Assembly (NCBI GenBank): GCA_947493285.1
Contig: CANLQH010000002.1
Span: forward strand, 576,062-640,061
Length of the DNA: 64,000 nucleotides
Source: an uncultured Tenacibaculum sp.
GTDB lineage: Bacteria; Bacteroidota; Bacteroidia; Flavobacteriales; Flavobacteriaceae
Direction: 5' to 3'
The notes under the pieces are model-generated. The model made no database searches and had not been told where the DNA came from. It was given only the letters and a program-made list of their open reading frames with translations. The translations under genes were made by a program, and so were the position numbers. This document shows, piece by piece, positions 8,959 through 17,055 of this stretch. Each line of letters opens with the position of its first letter. Position 1 is the stretch's first letter.

Positions 8959-10098
8959 TTAGTTATACTTTACTTTACGCAGCACACGCATTGCTTCTTT
9001 ATATTTTATATACGTAGTTTTATCTTCTAAGTTTTTAATATAAACTTTTGCTTTTCTTAATTGTTCAGCAGCTTCTATAAATCCATTTAAGTAGCAAATT
9101 AAATAGGAGGTGGGTAATTTATACACATCTTCATGTTCTGTTACAGAAAGTGCTTTATTCTGCTCTATTTTAGAGATAATACTATTATTATCATCGTAAA
9201 TATGTTTTAAAATAGTAGCATCGTATACTGGCGCTTCAAACAAAAATTCGGTAACAATATCATGTTTACCATTATCTTTAAAATGAATAATTGTTTTTTC
9301 TAACGGATAGTGCTTTTCAGTTTTATCAATTCCTAATAAAATATATTCGGTAATAATAAAAGACTGCTCGTTATAACTTATTTGAACATCATCTAAAGAT
9401 GAATAAAATAAACGTACTTGTTCGTTTATCAATTCAATATCAACCCGAGTTAAAAACTCTTCATATCCAATTACTTTCTTTTTTCCAGCCCAACATAGTA
9501 CAAATTGCTCATAAAAAACCTTGTATTTAGGATTGTATTCTGGTTTATGGCTGTTTATAAAGTCGAAAACTCCATCTAAAGTTAGTTTGATATTATTGCT
9601 AGCATTTTTTTCAATAGCTTCTACAATTGCGCTATTTACATCCCTTAAAATAAAATTACCTTCAGAAGGCATTGAGTTGCTTCCTCTACGAAAAAACACC
9701 GTCTCTTTTTTATACTTCCAATTGTTTTTAACTAGAGAAGTAACTTGATTATTAGGATAAATAGTTACTAAACCTATTACTTTATGTCGCGGCAAACGAG
9801 GAAAAGGAACATTTGCATATTCTATTTTCGGAGGGTTTTTTAGATAAGCATTTATTAGATTTTGAATTTTACTATCATCGTAAAAATCAACTCCAATAAT
9901 TTTATTTTCTTCATCTTCAATACCAATAACGATGTATGAATTGTTATTTGGGTTAGAGTTAGATAATGCACAAACGTGTTTTATAAATTTTGCTTTTCCT
10001 TCTTTGGTGTTTAAAGAGAGCTTTTGTTTTTTATCGAAAAAGCTATTCTCATCATTATGAGAAAGTAGATTTTTAATAAGTAAACGTTTATTAATCAA
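8959..10098 (-). CDS. AlbA_2 (Schlafen-type) domain protein of unknown function
   Basis: A 379-residue protein whose N-terminal part (about 20-140) resembles the AlbA_2/Schlafen domain: a region with SNSNPNNNSYIVIGIED followed by a strand-rich segment with PFPRLPRHKVIGL. This fold occurs in putative DNA-binding proteins and Schlafen-like proteins. The remainder (about 165-379) has no domain I recognise; it is rich in charged residues and lacks a Walker motif or HTH that I can see. The gene stands alone between the ABC-F gene (convergent) and a lipoprotein gene. Roles in regulation or phage defence have been proposed for other AlbA_2 proteins, but nothing in the neighbourhood supports one here. 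Confidence 0.7.
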   Translation of the reverse strand: MINKRLLIKNLLSHNDENSFFDKKQKLSLNTKEGKAKFIKHVCALSNSNPNNNSYIVIGIEDEENKIIGVDFYDDSKIQNLINAYLKNPPKIEYANVPFPRLPRHKVIGLVTIYPNNQVTSLVKNNWKYKKETVFFRRGSNSMPSEGNFILRDVNSAIVEAIEKNASNNIKLTLDGVFDFINSHKPEYNPKYKVFYEQFVLCWAGKKKVIGYEEFLTRVDIELINEQVRLFYSSLDDVQISYNEQSFIITEYILLGIDKTEKHYPLEKTIIHFKDNGKHDIVTEFLFEAPVYDATILKHIYDDNNSIISKIEQNKALSVTEHEDVYKLPTSYLICYLNGFIEAAEQLRKAKVYIKNLEDKTTYIKYKEAMRVLRKVKYN

Positions 10099-10180
10099 AA
10101 GATAGCTTTTTTATAAAGATACTTAAAAGTATGTTTTTTTTGAAAAGAAAAACAATACTTAACGTAAAGTTCATAAATAG

Positions 10181-10207
10181 AAAAACCGCCCCTTGTAGGG
10201 GGCGGTT
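10181..10207 (-). terminator. Intrinsic terminator of the 309-residue lipoprotein gene
   Basis: AACCGCCCC at 10184-10192 pairs with GGGGCGGTT at 10199-10207. On the minus strand the stem is followed by five T, about 50 nt beyond the stop codon. Confidence 0.85.
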
Positions 10208-10258
10208 CCTTTTAGTTGGCTACTACACCAACCAAAAATCAACTAACCAAACTTTATT

Positions 10259-11188
10259 TTAAATATTTTCTTTAACAACGGTTTTACGTTGTATTTTAGT
10301 ACGTTTTCTGCCGCTATTCCTTACAGCTGGCTTAGTAGCACTCTTACCTTCGGTTTTTAAATATTGTACAAATCCTCTACCAGAAAAAGTGTACGATCTT
10401 TCAGAACTTAAATGGAACAATTCAATCGTTTCATCATTTATAACGCTTAATTCAAATCTTTCAGTATCACCTCCATCATAAAAAAGTGTTAAACGTTTAA
10501 GGTCTTCATACCCTGCAATATTGGCTACTTCATATCCACCAATATAGTCCCAATTAATATAATCAATATTCGTGCCAAATGGATCGTGTGATGATTTAAA
10601 TGTTACATCATTTTCTGGAGTAAACTGCAAATAATGTTCGTCATCAAAAGCATTTGTAATTCCTCCTGCTCTGTCTGTTCTTTCCCAAGCTACAAACTCT
10701 TGTAAAAAGTATTCGATATTTTCATAAAACAATTTATCGTAATCAAAATTGTTTCTTTGGTATCCTATTAAATAATAACTTACATTTTGAGATAAGTCAT
10801 CGATTCTGATTTCATTACCTGCTAATTGTACTACATCAAAATCAAAGCGGCCATCTAAATCATGACGAGTTTCTAGAACGGTTCCGTAAGTATTATAATT
10901 TCCAACAGCAATTCCTAATCCGTTTCCTGTTCTACCAATGTCTACAATGTTATTGTTTGCATACATGGTTCCGTTAAGAAATGATACTGTAAATGCTTTT
11001 GATAAAAAAGGAACATCGCCTGAACCGGTTGTTCTATGATAATCGATATACCATAAGTCGTAACTAGACACATATTCGTTTAATGCAAAGGCATTGTCGT
11101 CAATTAAGTCGTTTTGTACAACACACGATGTTAATGTTAAACTGGCTGTAACAAATAAGAATAGTAATTTTAAACGTTTCATAAGCAT
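10259..11188 (-). CDS. Lipoprotein of unknown function
   Basis: A 309-residue protein with a lipoprotein signal: MLMKRLKLLFLF..TLTSC, lipidated Cys at residue 22. The first Met is used here, but Met3 is an equally good start. The mature part is rich in aromatic residues and Asp/Asn (YDLWYIDYHRTTG, WDYIGGYE), which suggests a beta-sheet fold at the periplasmic or outer-membrane face. The C-terminal 25 residues are unusually basic (SGRKRTKIQRKTVVKEN) and look disordered. I do not recognise a family with a known function. The gene has its own terminator, and no functional partner is evident beside it. Confidence 0.8.
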   Translation of the reverse strand: MLMKRLKLLFLFVTASLTLTSCVVQNDLIDDNAFALNEYVSSYDLWYIDYHRTTGSGDVPFLSKAFTVSFLNGTMYANNNIVDIGRTGNGLGIAVGNYNTYGTVLETRHDLDGRFDFDVVQLAGNEIRIDDLSQNVSYYLIGYQRNNFDYDKLFYENIEYFLQEFVAWERTDRAGGITNAFDDEHYLQFTPENDVTFKSSHDPFGTNIDYINWDYIGGYEVANIAGYEDLKRLTLFYDGGDTERFELSVINDETIELFHLSSERSYTFSGRGFVQYLKTEGKSATKPAVRNSGRKRTKIQRKTVVKENI

Positions 11189-11235
11189 TAATTTTATGGT
11201 TATGCTTAGTAAAATTCAAAATACGTGCCAAAAAC

Positions 11236-11264
11236 AAAAAACACCTCATTTTGAGGTGTTTTTT
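11236..11264 (-). terminator. Bidirectional terminator hairpin after the 162-residue lipoprotein gene
   Basis: ACACCTCA at 11241-11248 and TGAGGTGT at 11252-11259 enclose a TTT loop and are flanked by five A and five T. It ends directly at the stop codon of the minus-strand gene. Confidence 0.85.
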
Positions 11265-11265
11265 G

Positions 11266-11754
11266 TTAGTTTTGAGGTTTTGCCATAGGCATAAAAACTT
11301 GTTTCTCTTTTTTTACATTTTTAATTTTATAGTAGTGAATTTTCTCACCTATTTTATAAGTAACTACAGCTTCGTTTTCTTCTAACTCAAAAGGAAATTT
11401 TTCTTTTGTTTTATTAGCAGTATTTCCAAACTCAGCTTTAGCATCAGAACTTAAAACTAAATCTTTTTTTTCTTGATCAGTTGAGGTTTTATAACGTGCA
11501 GCAATATATTTCTTTCCGCCTTTTTCTTCAATTACAGCAGGAGTTATCCTATTTTGAAAGTACACGTTTTTAAAATCAACAGTTTCTGAAGTAGTAATTT
11601 CAATCATTAAATTTAAAACACCATTTCCTGGTTGTCCTCCAGTAATATGAGAGTAACTTGCGTTTTCTACTTTAAAAGGAGGTTGTGTATCCATTTTCAT
11701 ACTAGCACATTGAGAAAAACTAAGAGCTAAAATTAAGATTCCGAATAATTTCAT
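11266..11754 (-). CDS. Small lipoprotein of unknown function
   Basis: A 162-residue protein with an SPII signal peptide (MKLFGILILALSFSQC, Cys16). The mature chain has alternating short hydrophobic and charged stretches that suggest beta strands, and no motif I know. It has its own promoter at 11807-11837 and a terminator touching the stop codon, so it is probably monocistronic. Its promoter spacer contains an 18-bp palindromic sequence that recurs after nrdB, which may link their regulation. Confidence 0.8.
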   Translation of the reverse strand: MKLFGILILALSFSQCASMKMDTQPPFKVENASYSHITGGQPGNGVLNLMIEITTSETVDFKNVYFQNRITPAVIEEKGGKKYIAARYKTSTDQEKKDLVLSSDAKAEFGNTANKTKEKFPFELEENEAVVTYKIGEKIHYYKIKNVKKEKQVFMPMAKPQN

Positions 11755-11806
11755 AGTATTGCTTTTTATTGTTTAATTTTAAATATTCAAGTAGTGTGCC
11801 AAGATA

Positions 11807-11837
11807 CAAATATATTTAATCGCAAAGCGATAGTCAA
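11807..11837 (-). promoter_or_regulatory. Promoter of the small lipoprotein gene with a palindromic spacer
   Basis: On the minus strand TTG (11837-11835), a 20-nt spacer and TATATTTG (11814-11807) form a good Bacteroidetes promoter. The spacer holds the palindrome ATCGC-AAA-GCGAT within the 18-mer TTTAATCGCAAAGCGATA (11815-11832), in the position expected of a repressor site. Confidence 0.6.
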
Positions 11838-11887
11838 AACTTTAAACTAACTACTAGATAAGAATATTTTTACGTAAATATACCATG

Positions 11888-11895
11888 TATCTTTG
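11888..11895 (+). promoter_or_regulatory. Candidate -7 element (TATCTTTG) for the DAO-family oxidoreductase gene
   Basis: TATCTTTG fits TAnnTTTG and lies 24 nt before the ATG at 11920. A -33 TTG at normal spacing is not evident. Confidence 0.5.
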
Positions 11896-11919
11896 GTATG
11901 ATATTGTTGATTTTATAAG

Positions 11920-13035
11920 ATGTTGAATTATAGTTATTGGGAATTAAAAGAGTGGTTTACCAACGTAGATTTTACTGTTGTTGGTAGCGGAATTGTTGGG
12001 TTAAACTGTGCTTTAGCATTGAAAAATAAATATCCAAAAGCTAAAATTATAATTTTAGAAAAAGGAATTTTACCACAAGGAGCAAGTACTAAAAATGCAG
12101 GTTTTGCTTGTTTTGGAAGTTTATCAGAATTAATTGATGATCTTAAATCCCATACTGAAAATGAGGTTTTTGGTTTAGTAAAAAAACGTTGGGAGGGACT
12201 ACAGTTGTTACGTAAAACGTTGGGGGATAAAAAAATCGATTTTCAACAAAACAAAGGTTATGAATTATTTCAAGATTCTGAATTCTATGAAGAATGCATC
12301 AAACGGAAAAATGAAATCAATAATTTAATAAAACCACTATTTAAATCGGATGTTTTTATAGTTGATGAAAACATTTTTGATTTTAAAAGTGTACATCAAA
12401 ATTATATTACAAATCAATTTGAAGGACAGATTGATACCGGAAAAATGGCTGCTAGTTTACTAGAGTTAGTTCAATCTTCAGGAATTAAAATCATTAATAA
12501 CATTAAAGTAGAAAGCTTTTCAGAACAGAATAACAAGGTTATTATTAAAACAGATAAAATAGAGTTTTCTACGAAACAGCTATGCATTGCCACAAATGGT
12601 TTTGCTAATCAGCTATTAGATGAAGAAGTTGCACCAGCAAGAGCTCAAGTTTTAATAACAAAGCCGATTGAAAATCTTCATATAAAAGGAACTTTTCATT
12701 TAGATAAAGGGTATTATTATTTTAGAAATATTGATAATCGAATTTTATTTGGTGGGGGTAGAAATCTTGATTTTAAAACCGAAGAAACTTCTGAGTTTGG
12801 AGAAACAGCACTTATTCAAAATAAATTAGAAGAAATTTTAAGAACCACTATTTTACCAAATACTAATTTCGAAATAGAACATCGATGGAGTGGAATTATG
12901 GGGATTGGAAATCAGAAAAAAGCAATTGTAAAACAAATCTCGAATAACGTATTTTGCGGAGTTAGGTTAGGAGGAATGGGCGTTGCAATAGGTAGTTTGG
13001 TAGGAAAAGAATTAGCAGAGTTAACATGGAAATAA
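11920..13035 (+). CDS. FAD-dependent oxidoreductase of the D-amino-acid oxidase (DAO) family
   Basis: A 371-residue flavoprotein. The N-terminal Rossmann motif VVGSGIVGLNCALAL (about 20-34) binds the FAD adenosine, followed by a Glu-ended strand (IIILEKG). The stretch GASTKNAGFACFG matches the second FAD contact of DAO/glycine oxidase proteins, and the C-terminal GVRLGGMGVAIGSLVGKELA closes the FAD site. DAO-family enzymes oxidise amines or amino acids, usually with oxygen as acceptor. The substrate cannot be read from the sequence. The last 10 nt overlap the start of the GreA-like gene, so the two are translationally linked. Confidence 0.85.
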   Translation: MLNYSYWELKEWFTNVDFTVVGSGIVGLNCALALKNKYPKAKIIILEKGILPQGASTKNAGFACFGSLSELIDDLKSHTENEVFGLVKKRWEGLQLLRKTLGDKKIDFQQNKGYELFQDSEFYEECIKRKNEINNLIKPLFKSDVFIVDENIFDFKSVHQNYITNQFEGQIDTGKMAASLLELVQSSGIKIINNIKVESFSEQNNKVIIKTDKIEFSTKQLCIATNGFANQLLDEEVAPARAQVLITKPIENLHIKGTFHLDKGYYYFRNIDNRILFGGGRNLDFKTEETSEFGETALIQNKLEEILRTTILPNTNFEIEHRWSGIMGIGNQKKAIVKQISNNVFCGVRLGGMGVAIGSLVGKELAELTWK

Positions 13036-13475
13036 AAGAAAATTTGTATCAACAATGTGTTGATTATGTTAATAAGCGATTACAAACAGTTGAAGAAATA
13101 ATATCTTCTAATCAAAAAGCATTACAATCTGAAACAAAGAACTCTGCTGGTGATAAGCATGAAACAGGTAGAGCAATGTTGCAATTAGAAATGGAAAAAG
13201 CTGGTCAACAATTGCAAGGAATAACTCAAATGAAAGAAATTTTAGCTAGAATTGATATTTCAAAAAAATCAAAGATTGCTCACTTAGGTAGTATTGTACT
13301 AACAGATAAAGCGTCTTATTTTTTAAGTATTAGCTCCGGACAGTTAAAATTTGGTGATAAACAATATTTCTCAGTCTCTATTTCTTCACCAATAGGAAGG
13401 TTATTATTAGGTAAAAAAGAGAAGGAAACGGTAGTTTTTAATGGAGCTAAACAAAAAATTAAAGAAATTTTTTAA
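13026..13475 (+). CDS. GreA/GreB-like protein, divergent
   Basis: A 149-residue protein with the two-part layout of transcript cleavage factors: an N-terminal helical hairpin (about 5-75, with a tip region SAGDKHETGRA) and a C-terminal FKBP-like domain (about 85-149) ending in ISSPIGRLLLGKKEKETV, which closely follows the GreA C-terminal pattern of S-P-I-x-x-x-L-x-G-K. Gre factors enter the RNA polymerase secondary channel and stimulate RNA cleavage with acidic residues at the hairpin tip. Here the tip has one Asp and one Glu but otherwise differs from the GreA GDLKENAEY sequence. Proteins of this type are often annotated inconsistently in Flavobacteria. It overlaps the DAO gene by 10 nt. Confidence 0.7.
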   Translation: MEIKENLYQQCVDYVNKRLQTVEEIISSNQKALQSETKNSAGDKHETGRAMLQLEMEKAGQQLQGITQMKEILARIDISKKSKIAHLGSIVLTDKASYFLSISSGQLKFGDKQYFSVSISSPIGRLLLGKKEKETVVFNGAKQKIKEIF

Positions 13476-13552
13476 TTTAAGGTAGGGTAAAGCTTTTTTA
13501 AACGGTTATAGTTTTGGAAAAGTTGTTACCCTTCAAGAAAAAGGAAATTTAT

Positions 13553-13603
13553 AATACACTTTTACCTTATTTGGTGTTTAAATAGGTAGGAGTGTATTTT
13601 TCT
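13553..13603 (+). terminator. Imperfect terminator hairpin after the GreA-like gene
   Basis: AATACACT (13553-13560) pairs with AGTGTATT (13591-13598), with an inner imperfect stem of ACCT-TATTT against AAATA-GGT, followed by five T. It is 78 nt after the stop. Confidence 0.6.
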
Positions 13604-13642
13604 AGAAAAAGAAAAATTAGAGTAATAATTTTGAGATAGTTA

Positions 13643-14584
13643 TTAAAGGTTTAAAACAGTTTCGTTAACTCTTAGCGAAACTGTTTTTTTTATGCCAATA
13701 TTTTGATGGTGAGTTATAAAAATAGATTGGTTCTTAAAATTAACCTTTATCAACCAATAATGCCCTTTAAAGTATGTTTTTATAACAGTTGCTTTTAAAT
13801 CTGAATTTTCTACTATTTGTATTTGATGAGGGTATAAAAGTATTGTTTCATCATTAATTGTAATTTCATTTACATCATTGAATAAAGAAGCAATATATTT
13901 TTCTTGTGGATTTTTATATAAGTTAGAAGGCGTATTATTAGCAATGATTTTATGATTTTTTATAATAATCATTTGATTAGCAAACGAAAGCGCATCATCT
14001 CCATCGTGAGTAGCGACAATACAAGCAATGTTTTTTTCTTTTAAATAACTAAATAAATTTCTTCGTAACGAGTTCTTTTTAAAATTATCTATCTGACTAA
14101 AAGGTTCATCCAGCAATAATAATTCTGGCTCTTTAGCTAAGGCTCTAGCAATAGCAACACGCTGTTGTTGTCCGCCACTTAAGTTTTTTACTTTTACGTT
14201 AGCAAACTCAGTCATTTCAATTACTTCTAATAATTCTTGAGTACGTTCATCAGCTTCTTTTGGGTAAAATCGAGAGAGAAATTTTTTAATATTCTCACTT
14301 ACTGAGGTAAATGGCATTAAATCGAAATCTTGCGCTACATATTTAAAAAAGTCCATTCCAGGTACTAAATGATGTGCAGGACCTAATATTTCGGTTTCGT
14401 TCCAAAATAATGATCCACTATCTAAATCCAATAATCCGTAAATAGCTTTTAGTAAAGTAGATTTACCACAACCACTTTCTCCCATTACACATAAATGTTC
14501 ACCCTTTTTAAGGGAGAAACTTATGTTCTCTAAGGTTTTTTCTTTTGAAGAATAGGTGAATGATATATTGTTTACTTGTAGCAT
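13643..14584 (-). CDS. ABC transporter ATP-binding protein without adjacent permease
   Basis: A 313-residue ABC ATPase of import type. Walker A GESGCGKST is at 35-43, the Q loop at VAQDF (about 83-87), signature LSGGQ at 135-139, Walker B LLLLDEP at 155-161 and the switch H193 in ATHDGDD. Residues after about 235 form a short extra domain that resembles the TOBE-like regulatory end of Fe3+/polyamine/molybdate ATPases. No permease or binding-protein gene lies nearby, so it must work with components encoded elsewhere, and the substrate is unknown. Its last 45 nt of coding sequence contain a perfect hairpin that could act as a terminator for the opposing strand. Confidence 0.85.
   Translation of the reverse strand: MLQVNNISFTYSSKEKTLENISFSLKKGEHLCVMGESGCGKSTLLKAIYGLLDLDSGSLFWNETEILGPAHHLVPGMDFFKYVAQDFDLMPFTSVSENIKKFLSRFYPKEADERTQELLEVIEMTEFANVKVKNLSGGQQQRVAIARALAKEPELLLLDEPFSQIDNFKKNSLRRNLFSYLKEKNIACIVATHDGDDALSFANQMIIIKNHKIIANNTPSNLYKNPQEKYIASLFNDVNEITINDETILLYPHQIQIVENSDLKATVIKTYFKGHYWLIKVNFKNQSIFITHHQNIGIKKTVSLRVNETVLNL
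13653..13692 (+). terminator. Perfect 12-bp hairpin with T-run inside the 3' end of the ABC ATPase gene
   Basis: AAAACAGTTTCG (13653-13664) pairs with CGAAACTGTTTT (13676-13687) across an 11-nt loop and is followed on the plus strand by more T. It is a good plus-strand terminator for the GreA-like operon, placed within the last codons of the convergent gene. Confidence 0.65.
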
Positions 14585-14616
14585 CGTTACAAAAGTATAG
14601 TATCCTATTTATTCAA

Positions 14617-14650
14617 TAAAAAGAACCGATACATTTTTGTATCGGTTTTT
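14617..14650 (-). terminator. Intrinsic terminator of the M13 peptidase gene
   Basis: AACCGATACA (14624-14633) pairs with TGTATCGGTT (14638-14647) around a TTTT loop. On the minus strand it runs into C followed by five T; it also has a short T-run on the plus strand. Confidence 0.8.
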
Positions 14651-14705
14651 AGAATTTTATTTAATGATTTTCATAAAGAGAATCATACTAAAAAGGTCTG
14701 CGACC

Positions 14706-16808
14706 TTACCAGATTCTAACTCTTTCTTCTGGTTTTATATACATTTTATCACCTTCTTTAACATCAAACGCTTCATAGAAAGCATCAACGTTTTTAAGAG
14801 GCATATAAGCTCTGTATTGACCAGGAGCGTGTGTATTTGTCATGATTAAGTTTTTTAAAGCTTCATCACGCATTTTAGTTCTCCAAATTGTTCCCCAAGA
14901 AAGGAAGAAACGTTGTTCAGGTGAGAAACCATCGATATCAGCAGGACGACCATTCTTTTCTAAGAAGATTTTTAATCCTTCGTAAGCAGCTTGTACACCA
15001 CCTAAATCACCAATATTTTCACCTAAAGTATATTCCCCGTTTAAGTGCATACTATCAATAGCAATAATATCACTGTATTGTTTTACTAATTTACCTCCGA
15101 TATCTTTAAACTTTTTAGAATCGTCTTCAGTCCACCAGTTTTTAAGGTTTCCATCACCGTCGAAACGAGCTCCAGAATCATCAAAACTATGAGAAATCTC
15201 GTGACCAATAACAGCTCCAATTCCTCCATAATTTACAGCTTCATCAGCTTTGTAGTTATAGAAAGGAGGTTGTAAAATTGCTGCTGGGAATACGATCTCG
15301 TTATTTACAGGATTAAAGTAAGCGTTTACTGTTTGTGGAGACATTCCCCATTCAGTTCTATCAACTTCCTTACCTAATTTAGCCATATTCTTATTAAAGT
15401 TCCATTTAGAAACATTAATAGCGTTATCAAAGTAAGTACCTCCTTTTTTTAAACCTTTAACTTGTAATTCTGAATAATCTTTCCACTTATCAGGGTAAGC
15501 AATCTTAACAGTTAATTTGTGTAATTTATCTAAAGCTTTTTGCTTAGTTTCTTCACTCATCCAAGGTAATTGTGCAATACGCTTTTCGAAACCTAACATT
15601 ACGTTGTCAATCATTTCTTTAGCTTTCTGCTTTGCTTCTGGTGGGAATTTAGCATCAACATATAATTTACCTAAAGCTTCACCAATAGCACCGTTTAAGT
15701 TACCTAAAGCTCGCTCGTCTCTTGGACGTTGTTGTTTAGCTCCACGCATTTCTTTACTATAAAACTCCCAGTTTGCTTTTTCTAAATCAGTAGATAATAA
15801 ACCTAAAGAGTTGTTGATAGCATTCCAACGTAATAATAATTTAATGTCTTCTACTGGACGATTTTTAAGGATTTCGCTCATTGCTTTAAAATACCCTGGA
15901 TCTGTAACAATAACTTTTTCTAGACCATTATTTCCATCTACTCCTTTAAGATTAACCCCAATTCCTTCTAAATGTGCTGTCCAATCGATAGTAGGAGCTA
16001 AAGTAGTTAACTCTTCAACCGACATTGGGTTGTACATTTTACGAGTATCTCTTCGCTCTTCTTTGGTCATTCTAGGTTCTGCTAAACTTTTTTCGAAAGC
16101 AACAATATTCGCTGCATTCTTTTTAGCAGTAGCTTCATCATCACCAAACTCTTGTAACATTTTAGCTACAAATTCTTGATATTTTTTAAGCTTATCCTCT
16201 ACTTTTTTATCTACATAGTAATCTCTTCTTAAACCAAGTCCGCCAGCACCTAAATATCCAGCATTCATACTACTGTTTTTAAGGTCGTTAAAAACACCAA
16301 AACCGTAGAATCCAGCACCACCATAAGGAGCCATGTTTGTAATAAACTCTTGAACACCGTTTAGGTCTTTAATCTCATCAATTTTTGCAAGGAAAGGCTG
16401 TATTGGTGCTTTACCAGCTTTATTTCTAGCTACAGTATCCATAATGGTTTCGTAGTAGTTTACGGCTTTTTCTTGATCAGAATCAATTTCGTTACCTTCA
16501 GCATCTTTCATTTTTGGAAAATCTCTTTTTTCAATAGCATCACCTAAAATAGCCAAAACATCTGCATCGGTTTTTTTACGTAATTGGTTAAATCCTCCCC
16601 ATGAAGTTTGGTCATCAGGAATTTTGGTATTGTCTACCCAAGTTCCGTTAACGTATCTAAAGAAGTCATCTGTAGGTTTTACAGACGTATCCATGTTTTC
16701 TAAAATAATCCCCTGAACTTTTTCTTCAGGTTTTTGCTCTGTTTTACAAGATACCATAGCTAAAGAAGCCACAGCAGTTGTAAACAGCATTTTGTGAATG
16801 GTTTTCAT
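14706..16808 (-). CDS. M13 family (neprilysin/PepO-like) metallopeptidase lipoprotein
   Basis: A 700-residue zinc metallopeptidase of the gluzincin M13 family, which cleaves oligopeptides. The signal peptide ends in AMVSC, so the protein is probably lipidated at Cys21. The zinc motif HEISH has H536, E537 and H540; the third ligand lies in ENIGDLGG. The substrate-binding NAYFNP and the typical C-terminal R-V-R-I-W end are both present, so the protein is full length. Together with the S9 lipoprotein peptidase at 18158 it suggests envelope-based digestion of peptides released by the secreted proteases. The leader contains a strong stem-loop (16834-16855). Confidence 0.94.
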   Translation of the reverse strand: MKTIHKMLFTTAVASLAMVSCKTEQKPEEKVQGIILENMDTSVKPTDDFFRYVNGTWVDNTKIPDDQTSWGGFNQLRKKTDADVLAILGDAIEKRDFPKMKDAEGNEIDSDQEKAVNYYETIMDTVARNKAGKAPIQPFLAKIDEIKDLNGVQEFITNMAPYGGAGFYGFGVFNDLKNSSMNAGYLGAGGLGLRRDYYVDKKVEDKLKKYQEFVAKMLQEFGDDEATAKKNAANIVAFEKSLAEPRMTKEERRDTRKMYNPMSVEELTTLAPTIDWTAHLEGIGVNLKGVDGNNGLEKVIVTDPGYFKAMSEILKNRPVEDIKLLLRWNAINNSLGLLSTDLEKANWEFYSKEMRGAKQQRPRDERALGNLNGAIGEALGKLYVDAKFPPEAKQKAKEMIDNVMLGFEKRIAQLPWMSEETKQKALDKLHKLTVKIAYPDKWKDYSELQVKGLKKGGTYFDNAINVSKWNFNKNMAKLGKEVDRTEWGMSPQTVNAYFNPVNNEIVFPAAILQPPFYNYKADEAVNYGGIGAVIGHEISHSFDDSGARFDGDGNLKNWWTEDDSKKFKDIGGKLVKQYSDIIAIDSMHLNGEYTLGENIGDLGGVQAAYEGLKIFLEKNGRPADIDGFSPEQRFFLSWGTIWRTKMRDEALKNLIMTNTHAPGQYRAYMPLKNVDAFYEAFDVKEGDKMYIKPEERVRIW

Positions 16809-16833
16809 TGTATAAATTTTGGTTGATATTAAA

Positions 16834-16855
16834 CACTCTTATCTTAATAAGAGTG
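16834..16855. other. Stem-loop upstream of the M13 peptidase gene
   Basis: CACTCTTAT (16834-16842) and ATAAGAGTG (16847-16855) form a perfect 9-bp stem with a CTTA loop, 26 nt before the minus-strand start codon. It may be an operator or leader structure. The rest of the gap up to 17028 shows no clear TAnnTTTG element on the minus strand. Confidence 0.5.
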
Positions 16856-17028
16856 ATTTTGTTAAAAAATGTTACAGTTTAACTCCTGTTTTTTATTTAA
16901 GAGGTTCTAAAAACATGTAAAAAATTGATGATAAAGATAGATAAATTAAAAAAGTAATCTTTTAGACACTAAAAGATTAACAAAAATTAACAAAAGGAGT
17001 TTTTATAATAGAAACCCTTTTTAAATCC

Positions 17029-17053
17029 ATAGTTTTACAGCGTTAAAAACTAT
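17029..17053. other. Inverted repeat adjoining the flavoprotein start codon
   Basis: ATAGTTTT (17029-17036) and AAAACTAT (17046-17053) are perfect 8-bp arms around a 9-nt loop, ending two bases before the ATG at 17056. It could hide the start codon in the mRNA or bind a repressor. Confidence 0.45.
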
Positions 17054-17055
17054 AC

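Noticed and set aside
8959..10098. AlbA_2 protein as a proven defence gene
   Set aside because: The domain alone is not diagnostic and there are no defence neighbours, nuclease motifs or mobile-element borders.
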